Source of the DNA: Nocardia cyriacigeorgica NBRC 100375
GTDB taxonomy: Bacteria > Actinomycetota > Actinomycetes > Mycobacteriales > Mycobacteriaceae
Reading direction: 5' to 3'
Length of the DNA: 39,603 nucleotides
Assembly: GCF_000308555.1 (NCBI RefSeq)
Contig: NZ_BAFY01000014.1
Coordinates: forward strand, 1-39,603
Shown: in pieces, positions 32,627-39,603 of the stretch
Layout of the letters: the number at the start of each line of letters is the position of its first letter
Position numbering within the stretch: position 1 is the stretch's first letter
Notes under the pieces: generated by a model
What the model was told of the DNA's origin: nothing
Database searches by the model: none
What the model saw: the letters and a program-made list of their open reading frames with translations, nothing else
Position numbers and translations under genes: made by a program

Positions 32627-33331
32627 TTACTTGGCCGGCGGGTTGAACGGCTGGTTGATGGTGGTGAAGTACTGGATCGCGGCGCCGATCGCGACGGGCG
32701 CGGTGATCAGGATCTGGCCGGCCAGGGTGCCGAGCGCGCCGACGGCCAGGATGCCGCCGATGCAGCCGACCGCGGCGGCCGGGATGAACGGACCGAACAG
32801 GCCGATGATGGTGGCCGAGGCGACGGTGGCGCCCGCGATACCGCCGAGCACGCAACCGACGGCCGCGCCGCCGATGCCGCCGACCAGGGTGGCGATGGTG
32901 GCGCCGGTGCTGATGGTGTCCTTCATCCGGTTGAAGGCGTCCTTCTCCCGGTCATAGGGGGACTTCCAGTTGGCCTGGTCCTCGAACGGCAGGGCCACCG
33001 GCTTGTAGACGGCCTTGGCCATGTCCAGCTGCGGGGTCAGGGTGGCGGTGCGGCCGGAGATGTCGGCGGCGATCGGGAACTCGAAATCGTCCACCCGGAA
33101 CGACAGCGGGGTTCCGGCCAGCACGGTGCCGTTGCTCGCCTTCACCTTGAAGGTGTTGTCCTCGACGACGAGCGAGCCGGCATCGGTGGTGATGATCGTC
33201 GACGACTCGGTGCTCTCGGCGGTGAAGTTGACGGCGGTCTCGGGGGCGGGCGCGGCGTTGACGGTGCCGGCCGTGACGCCGAGCGCGGCGATCACGAGCG
33301 CCGAAGTCGCGGCGAATTTCCTCATCAGCAT
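32627..33331 (-). CDS. Secreted protein with hydrophobic glycine-zipper C-terminus
   Basis: A 234-aa exported protein. Signal peptide: MLMRK, hydrophobic ATSALVIAALGVTAGTV, cleavage near NAAPAPE (residues ~26-28). The middle part (~30-105) is a beta-rich domain (SLVVEDNTFKVKASNG, LSFRVDDFEFPIAADI). After a basic linker, residues ~140-222 are very rich in Gly, Ala, Ile and Val, with GGIGGAAVGCVLGGIAGA and AVGCIGGILAVGALG blocks and two Cys. It resembles a multicopy Nocardia family (from memory, called DUF8020). ATG 33331 has GAGG 8 nt upstream; ATG 33325 is an alternative. The C-terminal segment could insert in a membrane, perhaps the mycomembrane. A strong terminator follows. Function unknown. 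Confidence 0.82.
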   Translation of the reverse strand: MLMRKFAATSALVIAALGVTAGTVNAAPAPETAVNFTAESTESSTIITTDAGSLVVEDNTFKVKASNGTVLAGTPLSFRVDDFEFPIAADISGRTATLTPQLDMAKAVYKPVALPFEDQANWKSPYDREKDAFNRMKDTISTGATIATLVGGIGGAAVGCVLGGIAGATVASATIIGLFGPFIPAAAVGCIGGILAVGALGTLAGQILITAPVAIGAAIQYFTTINQPFNPPAK

Positions 33332-34645
<1,314 letters not shown>

Positions 34646-34689
34646 GCCCGCGCGCGGACAGCTACTACGGCCTGATCGCCGAGCATCCC

Positions 34690-34713
34690 TGACCCAGCAA
34701 TCCGGCTGGGTCA
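34690..34713. terminator. Bidirectional hairpin between rmlB and DUF2142 gene
   Basis: TGACCCAG (34690-34697) and CTGGGTCA (34706-34713) form a perfect 8-bp stem with an 8-nt loop in the 81-nt convergent gap. No T run follows on either strand, so termination would be weak or factor-assisted. Confidence 0.5.
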
Positions 34714-34726
34714 GGGGCGGGCGAAC

Positions 34727-36454
34727 TCAGCCCCAGACGACCACGTAGTACTTGATGGCCGCCGCGGCCAGCGCGATGGTGGTGGCGGCCATGATGGTGA
34801 TCGGCGCCGCCCGGCCCGGAGCTTTACCGCCGGGACCGGTGAGCCGCAACGGCATCCAGCGCAGCAGCACCGCGAAGGTGAGGATGGCCAGCGGCACGAA
34901 GTAGCGGCCCTGCACGCCGTCGATGATGTAGAAGTCGACCGGTGTGAACGACATGTAGAGCGTCACGTAGATCATCGCGACGCTCGCCGCCAACGTCAGC
35001 GCCATGATCAAGGTGCGACGGAGATCCGGGGTCGTCATCCGCTCGGCGATCCCGAGCCCGACCGCGAACGCCAGCAGACAGGTCACGATCGACATCGCGG
35101 GCACGTCCACGTAACCGAAGCCGAGCTCGCCGAAGAACTCGGTGAACCACTCCTGATCGCGGCGGGCGATGCTCTCGCCGAAGACGCCGAGGAAACCGAT
35201 CGGGTCGCGCAGGATGCCGCTGAGCTGTTCGCCCGGATTCACCGTGTACCACTGGTGCCGCGGCCGCATCAGGCTCATGCCGTCACCGGTCGGCGCGGCG
35301 ATCTTCATCCACACCGCGAACCCGGCCGCACCGATGCCCGCGCACAGCAACGGCAGCCACCGCAGCGGGCCGGAGAATCCGAAGCGCTTGGCCGGGACCA
35401 GCACGACCAACATGGCCAGCAACACGTAGGTCGGCTTGCTCAACGGCAGCAGCACCGTCGCGACGAGCAGCGCCGTGGTCTCCACCCGGCCCAGCCCTCG
35501 GCCCAGGAACAGCGCCTTGACCAGCAGTGCCGACACCATGATGGCCAGGGCGTTGGTCATCGTGTCGGCAGTGACGGTCCCTGCCTGGAACACCGCGATC
35601 GGCAGCAGCGCCACGCTGAACGCCAGCCACTGGACGCGGTAGTTGCGCAACGACCACAGCGCGAAGCCGACTACCACGAGGTAGGCCAGCAGCCCAGCGA
35701 GTCGGGTGAGCAGCACCATGTCGGCGGCGTCGAGGTTGAGCACGGTGGCCAGCCGGATACCGATCGCGGCGGGCACATAGGGCACCGGGGAGTAGGCAGC
35801 GGTATTGGTGAACCAGATCGTCTTGTGCTCGACGGTCACCTCGGCGCCGCCGACGCGGTCGTACCCGCCCGGATCGCCGACCATCGGACCCGGCTCTTCA
35901 GGGTTGTCGTTGTAGTCGCGGAAGGCGTAGCCCATCAGCGCATCGATGGCCGCGGGGGCCTGGCCGCCGTAGGCGACGCCGCGATCGTCATCGATTTCCT
36001 GCGGCAGGAAGCCACCGTGCGCCACCTGGTAGGCGCGGCCGAACTGGGTGATCTCGTCGTGGCCCCAGAACGGCGGGGTGATCACCGCGAACACGGCACC
36101 GAACAGGGTCGCGAGGATGGTGAAGGCGAGGGTGGCGGCACCGAACCTGGCGATCAGCGTGTCGGCGGTGCGGCGCACGGGGTTCGCGGCCGACAAGGGC
36201 TTCTCGGTGCGCGACGCGGCCGCGGTCGAGTTGTCGCCGGAGGTGGGTGGCGTGCCATCGGTTGCGGCGGCATCGCCGGTGCCGGACTCGGCGCCGGGTG
36301 CGCGCTCGGCAGCGTCATCCGCGGTTGTCGGCTCGTCGGCCGGGGGTGCGGTTGCTTGCTCGGCCGCCGCCGGGGCCGCCTGGTCCGTCGCTGTGCTCTC
36401 GGGGTCGACCGGCTCTTCGCGGTCCGCGGATTTCCGGTCGGCCGAGGTCGTCAA
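34727..36454 (-). CDS. DUF2142 polytopic membrane protein, GT-C-like
   Basis: A 575-aa protein. The first ~95 residues are a disordered Ala/Thr/Asp/Glu-rich cytosolic tail. About eleven membrane helices follow. The first external loop starts PPFWGHDEITQFGRAYQVAHGG, with Asp133-Glu134 in the place where GT-C glycosyltransferases keep their catalytic acid; the late QGRYFVPLAIL is the second DUF2142 signature. TTG 36454 overlaps the stop of the GT2 gene as TTGA, so the two are translationally coupled. A lipid-phosphate-linked sugar made by GT2 would be the natural donor. The acceptor is unknown; wall arabinogalactan, lipoarabinomannan or a protein are possible. The family is well supported; enzyme activity is inference. 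Confidence 0.85.
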   Translation of the reverse strand: MTTSADRKSADREEPVDPESTATDQAAPAAAEQATAPPADEPTTADDAAERAPGAESGTGDAAATDGTPPTSGDNSTAAASRTEKPLSAANPVRRTADTLIARFGAATLAFTILATLFGAVFAVITPPFWGHDEITQFGRAYQVAHGGFLPQEIDDDRGVAYGGQAPAAIDALMGYAFRDYNDNPEEPGPMVGDPGGYDRVGGAEVTVEHKTIWFTNTAAYSPVPYVPAAIGIRLATVLNLDAADMVLLTRLAGLLAYLVVVGFALWSLRNYRVQWLAFSVALLPIAVFQAGTVTADTMTNALAIMVSALLVKALFLGRGLGRVETTALLVATVLLPLSKPTYVLLAMLVVLVPAKRFGFSGPLRWLPLLCAGIGAAGFAVWMKIAAPTGDGMSLMRPRHQWYTVNPGEQLSGILRDPIGFLGVFGESIARRDQEWFTEFFGELGFGYVDVPAMSIVTCLLAFAVGLGIAERMTTPDLRRTLIMALTLAASVAMIYVTLYMSFTPVDFYIIDGVQGRYFVPLAILTFAVLLRWMPLRLTGPGGKAPGRAAPITIMAATTIALAAAAIKYYVVVWG

Positions 36455-37413
36455 CGCCCGGCCTCGCCGGGACGCGGGTCCTCCCCGGGAGCCGAATAGC
36501 GCAGGTAGACCAGCCGCGCCGTCTCATGCCTGGACCGGCGGATGCCGTCGAGGATCATGCCGGCGGTCCAGGCCAGGCTGCCCAGCAGCAGCAGAGTGAA
36601 GGCGAGGAACAGCGTCGGGAAACGCGGCACGGTGTGCGAATCGTAGAACTCGATGACGATCGGAATGGTCAGGATCACCGACACCAGCCAGCTCAGCGTG
36701 CCGAACAGGCCGTAGAAGGCGACCGGGCGCTCATGTCTGGCCAGCCCGATGATGAGCGCGAGGATCTTGAAACCGTCGTGGTAGGTGCGCAGCTTGCTCT
36801 CGCTACCGGCCGGGCGGTCACGGAATCCGACCGGGACGGCGGTCTGCGGCACCCGCAGATGCAGCGAGTGGACCGTCAGCTCGGTCTCGATCTCGAACTC
36901 GCGCGAGACGGCCGGGAAGCTCTTGACGAAGCGGCGGGAGAACACCCGGAACCCGCTCAGCATGTCCTCGACATTCTCGCCGAACACCTTGCCGACGACG
37001 CCGTTGAGCACCTTGTTGCCGGTCTCGTGGCCCGCCCGGTACGCCGAGGTGCCCTCGTCCTGCTTGCGCACACCGAGCACATGGTCGTAGGGGCCGTCGA
37101 GCAGGGTCTTGATCATCAGCGGCGCGGCCGACGCCTCGTAGGTGTCGTCGCCGTCGATCATCAGATACACGTCGGCCTCGATGTCGGCGAAGGCGCGGCG
37201 CACCACATTGCCCTTGCCCTTGGTGTGCTCGGCCCGCACGATCGCACCGGCTTCGCGGGCGCGTTCGGCCGTGGCGTCGGTGCTCAGGTTGTCGTAGACG
37301 TAGACGACGATGCCCGGCACGGCGGCCTGCAGGTCGGTGACGACCTTGGCGACCGAAGCCTCTTCGTTGTGGCAAGGGACCACGGCGGCAATGCGAAGCT
37401 CGGTGGGATCCAC
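36451..37413 (-). CDS. GT2 polyprenyl-phosphate glycosyltransferase (DPM/GtrB-like)
   Basis: A 320-aa family 2 glycosyltransferase. The N-terminal GT-A domain has AAVVPCHNEEASV, VYDNLSTD and the metal site DGDD (residues 87-90); ESKLRTYHDGFKI is typical of dolichol/polyprenyl-phosphate sugar synthases, as is the SGFRVFSRRFVKSFP block. Two C-terminal membrane helices (about 225-290) anchor it, as in GtrB and ArnC-type enzymes. It should charge polyprenyl phosphate with a sugar from a nucleotide donor on the cytosolic face. GTG 37413 has GAGGA 9 nt upstream; TTG 37422 is too close to the same site. It is coupled to the DUF2142 gene (TTGA) and divergent from the second gtrA by 101 nt, which together suggest one pathway. 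The sugar cannot be told from sequence. Confidence 0.88.
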   Translation of the reverse strand: MDPTELRIAAVVPCHNEEASVAKVVTDLQAAVPGIVVYVYDNLSTDATAERAREAGAIVRAEHTKGKGNVVRRAFADIEADVYLMIDGDDTYEASAAPLMIKTLLDGPYDHVLGVRKQDEGTSAYRAGHETGNKVLNGVVGKVFGENVEDMLSGFRVFSRRFVKSFPAVSREFEIETELTVHSLHLRVPQTAVPVGFRDRPAGSESKLRTYHDGFKILALIIGLARHERPVAFYGLFGTLSWLVSVILTIPIVIEFYDSHTVPRFPTLFLAFTLLLLGSLAWTAGMILDGIRRSRHETARLVYLRYSAPGEDPRPGEAGR

Positions 37414-37501
37414 CCGGGTCAATCCTCGAGGTCGGCTGTGAATGGGAACACCGGGAGATTACAGGTGCGCGCGGGCAAACGCCCCAGCGAGGTGCCTGCG
37501 G

Positions 37502-37507
37502 TACCGT
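37502..37507 (+). promoter_or_regulatory. Putative -10 hexamer of the second gtrA
   Basis: TACCGT ends 7 nt before GTG 37515, the same layout as at rmlB and the first gtrA. It lies in the short divergent gap to the GT2 gene. Confidence 0.45.
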
Positions 37508-37514
37508 CGCCCGA

Positions 37515-38039
37515 GTGTCACCCAGTGAGCCGACCAGTCCCGCACCGCAGTCAGCCCCCGCGGCGCCCGCGTCGTTGAGCGGCAAAGTGTTCACCGCACT
37601 GCGTCAGGGCAGCGCGTTCCTCGTGGTCGGAGCCATCGGTTTCCTGGTCGACGCAGGCACCTACAACCTGCTGGTGTTCTGGGGCGGGGAGGGTGTGCTC
37701 TATCACGCACCGCTGCCCGCCAAGATCATCGCGATCGCGGTCGCGACGGTGGTCACCTACTTCGGCAACAAGTGGTGGACCTTCTCGCACAAGAAGACCG
37801 ACAATCCAGGGCGCGAGTACCTGCTGTACGCGGTGTTCAACGTCATCGCGATCGGCTTGCAGCTGGGCTGCCTGGGCTTTTCCCGCTATGTGCTGGATCT
37901 GTCCAGCGCTCTGTCGGACAACATCTCCGGCACGCTGATCGGCCAGATCGTGGCCGTGGTTTTCCGCTACTGGGCCTACGACAAGTTCGTCTTCGTCGGC
38001 AAGAGCGCCCCCGCTCCGGAACGGGTCGGCGCCGAATGA
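37515..38039 (+). CDS. Second GtrA-family membrane protein
   Basis: A 174-aa protein with a Pro/Ser/Ala-rich N-terminus (to ~22), a basic amphipathic stretch and four membrane helices. GtrA blocks are FLVVGAIGFLVDAGTYNLL, the loop TYFGNKWWTF and the closing VFRYWAYDKFVF. GtrA proteins are thought to flip polyprenyl-phosphate-linked sugars or to hold the matching transferase. Here the divergent neighbour is a GtrB-like GT2 synthase coupled to a DUF2142 GT-C candidate, so all three parts of a Gtr-type system are together. GTG 37515 fits a leaderless start. glfT2 follows 138 nt downstream in the same direction. Confidence 0.88.
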   Translation: MSPSEPTSPAPQSAPAAPASLSGKVFTALRQGSAFLVVGAIGFLVDAGTYNLLVFWGGEGVLYHAPLPAKIIAIAVATVVTYFGNKWWTFSHKKTDNPGREYLLYAVFNVIAIGLQLGCLGFSRYVLDLSSALSDNISGTLIGQIVAVVFRYWAYDKFVFVGKSAPAPERVGAE

Positions 38040-38177
38040 GCGGGGTTATCCGACCGGAGCGCCGGGTATCGACTCGGCGGGCTTACGGCGTGTGCGATTG
38101 ATATCCTCGCTCCCGCCGCGAACCGTATCCAGGGACATGTCTGTCCCGTCGGCACAATGAGGAATTTCGAGGACTTC

Positions 38178-39603
38178 ATGGACCAGTCGGCTACCCAGGC
38201 CGTTACCGAAACGAACGATCGCGCGGAGATCGCTCCGGACGCGTTGCGTGTCGCCTCCCACCCGGCGCCGGATCGACTGGTGCTGCAACGAGGGATCTTC
38301 ACCGGCCCGTCGCCGAAGGTCAGCGATGAGCTCTACGCCGTGGTCAAGGGCCGCTCGACGCGGGAGCGGCAGACGCTGCGGCTGGAGAAGGGCGCGCTCG
38401 CGCACACCAACACCTACTTCGGGCGGTTCGCGGCCAGCTACTGGCAGCGCTGGACCACCGTCACGGCGGTCGAGGCGACGATGACGCTGGAGGTGGCGAA
38501 CAAGGCGCGGGTGCGGCTGGTCGCCTCCGATATCGCCGGGCATCGCCGCATCATCGCCAGTGCCGACGTCGACGCCAGCGGCCCGCTGACCCTGTCCGCG
38601 CCGCTGGACCAGTACGTCGACGGCGGGGCGCTGTGGCTGGAGTTCGACGCCGTCGGCGCCGAACTCGGCATCTCCGAGCTCACCTGGACCACCGCCGCGC
38701 CGGAACGGGTGCGCCCGGTCGCGATCGCGATCTGCACCTTCAACCGGGCCGAGGACTGCGCGCACACCGTTGCCGCACTGGCCTCCGATCCTGTCGTGCT
38801 CGCCGCCATCGACGCGGTCTACGTGGTCGACCAGGGCACCGATCTGGTGCAGGACCGGCCGCTGTTCCAGCAGACGCTGCCCGTCCTCGGCGACAAATTG
38901 CGTTACATCCGCCAGCCCAACCTGGGCGGGGCAGGCGGCTTCACCCGCGGGCTCTACGAGGTGTCCGGCGCCAACGAGCACGCCGACGTCATCCTGATGG
39001 ACGACGACATCCTCTGCGAACCGGAAACGGTGTTGCGGCTCAACGCTTTCGCGAACCTGACGGTGGAGCCGACGCTGGTCGGCGCGCAGATGCTGTTCCT
39101 GCTCAACCCCGACTACCTCAATGTCGGCGCCGAGGAAGTGCATCTGGACAAGCTGATGCACGGGCAGAAGGTGCCCAAGGCGCTGCGCAACACCAGCATG
39201 CTGAAGAAGAACCAGGAACGTCGCGTGGACGCCGGCTACAACGCCTGGTGGACCTGCCTGATCCCGGCCGAGGTGGTCAAGAAGATCGGGCTGCCGATCC
39301 CGATCTTCTTCCAGTGGGACGACGTCGAATACGGCGTCCGGGCTCGCGAGCACGGCTTCGTCACGGTGACGCTGCCCAATGCCGCGGTATGGCACGCCGA
39401 CTTCTACTGGAAGGACTTCGACGACTGGGCCCGCTACTTCAGCACCCGCAACTCGCTGATCGTGTGCGCCATGCATACCGATCTCGACGGCAAGGCGATC
39501 ACCCGCCAGCTGTTCCGCAACCTGGCCGAACATCTGGTGGCCATGCAGTACGGCCTCGCACACACCACCTTGCAGGGCATCGAGGACTTCCTGCGCGGCC
39601 CGC
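38178..39603 (+). CDS. glfT2: Galactofuranosyltransferase GlfT2 (3' end outside window)
   Basis: The bifunctional UDP-galactofuranose transferase (GT2 family, beta-1,5/1,6) that polymerises the galactan on the cytosolic face. 475 residues are present; the family is about 640, so the C-terminal helical bundle is cut off. Beta-sandwich N-terminal domain to ~180, with SYWQRWTTV; then the GT-A core: AICTFNRAEDC, QPNLGGAGGFTRGLYE, the metal site Asp275-Asp277 in LMDDDI, the catalytic region Trp-Asp381-Asp382 in FFQWDDVEYG and His406 in VWHADFYW, which aligns with the metal-binding His of the M. tuberculosis enzyme. ATG 38178 has GAGG 6 nt upstream; an in-frame ATG at 38157 lacks one. The frame is open to the right edge. 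Confidence 0.95.
   Translation, partial: MDQSATQAVTETNDRAEIAPDALRVASHPAPDRLVLQRGIFTGPSPKVSDELYAVVKGRSTRERQTLRLEKGALAHTNTYFGRFAASYWQRWTTVTAVEATMTLEVANKARVRLVASDIAGHRRIIASADVDASGPLTLSAPLDQYVDGGALWLEFDAVGAELGISELTWTTAAPERVRPVAIAICTFNRAEDCAHTVAALASDPVVLAAIDAVYVVDQGTDLVQDRPLFQQTLPVLGDKLRYIRQPNLGGAGGFTRGLYEVSGANEHADVILMDDDILCEPETVLRLNAFANLTVEPTLVGAQMLFLLNPDYLNVGAEEVHLDKLMHGQKVPKALRNTSMLKKNQERRVDAGYNAWWTCLIPAEVVKKIGLPIPIFFQWDDVEYGVRAREHGFVTVTLPNAAVWHADFYWKDFDDWARYFSTRNSLIVCAMHTDLDGKAITRQLFRNLAEHLVAMQYGLAHTTLQGIEDFLRGP

Noticed and set aside
38046..39563. 505-codon minus-strand frame
   Set aside because: It lies wholly opposite glfT2, which has all family motifs; a mirror frame of G+C-rich coding DNA.

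Overview
The window looks like a chromosomal segment of a mycolic-acid-containing actinomycete, most likely Nocardia. DNA is G+C rich with strong G/C third-position bias. It carries the core arabinogalactan genes of the Mycobacteriales (two Emb arabinosyltransferases, aftA, dprE1, dprE2, glfT2, rmlA/B/C) together with families I associate with Nocardia (DUF4254, DUF3558 lipoproteins, DUF222-HNH, XRE-DUF5753, small secreted glycine-zipper proteins). The genus is inferred from gene content, not from a marker gene.

Layout. (1) 1-2839: 3' part of an EmbB-like arabinosyltransferase (+), closed by a strong terminator. (2) 2866-15641: an accessory block inserted between two converging emb genes. It holds two very small minus-strand genes, a DUF4254 gene, an XRE regulator, a 2H phosphoesterase, a small-protein/DUF3558-lipoprotein/DUF3558-lipoprotein run with visibly lower G+C, a type VII secretion cargo cassette (EspC-like protein and large WXG-headed protein on the minus strand, divergent from a PPE-like protein and an EspG chaperone on the plus strand), and a DUF222-HNH gene with an SOS-box-like operator over its start codon. 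(3) 15734-25697, all minus: dprE1 > dprE2 > aftA > unknown polytopic membrane protein > second emb. This matches the mycobacterial Rv3790-Rv3795 order apart from the extra gene. (4) 25844-29570: a GtrA protein divergent from dprE1, a PPOX-fold flavoprotein, a conserved hypothetical, a DUF4282 membrane protein and an XRE-DUF5753 regulator. (5) 29649-34645: rmlA-rmlC (minus), an HSL-type esterase, a secreted glycine-rich protein and rmlB (+), which make the dTDP-rhamnose of the arabinogalactan linker. (6) 34727-39603: a DUF2142 polytopic protein and a GT2 glycosyltransferase (minus), a second GtrA protein (+), then glfT2 running off the right edge.

How the genes work together. RmlA/B/C supply rhamnose for the linker. 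GlfT2 polymerises the galactan. DprE1/DprE2 make decaprenyl-phosphoryl-arabinose. The GtrA next to dprE1 resembles Rv3789. AftA adds the first arabinose and the Emb enzymes extend the arabinan. The GT2-DUF2142-GtrA trio has the parts expected of a three-component lipid-linked sugar transfer system: synthase, flippase/anchor and GT-C transferase.

Regulation. Several starts lie 6-8 nt after a TANNNT hexamer with no clear Shine-Dalgarno sequence, which suggests frequent leaderless transcription. The most unusual features are the orphan ESX cargo cassette whose PPE-like protein ends in four FxVxGxGPMMD repeats, the SOS-like operator spanning a start codon, and the unknown GT-C-like protein in the arabinan operon. 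I saw no rRNA, tRNA, CRISPR array or IS element.
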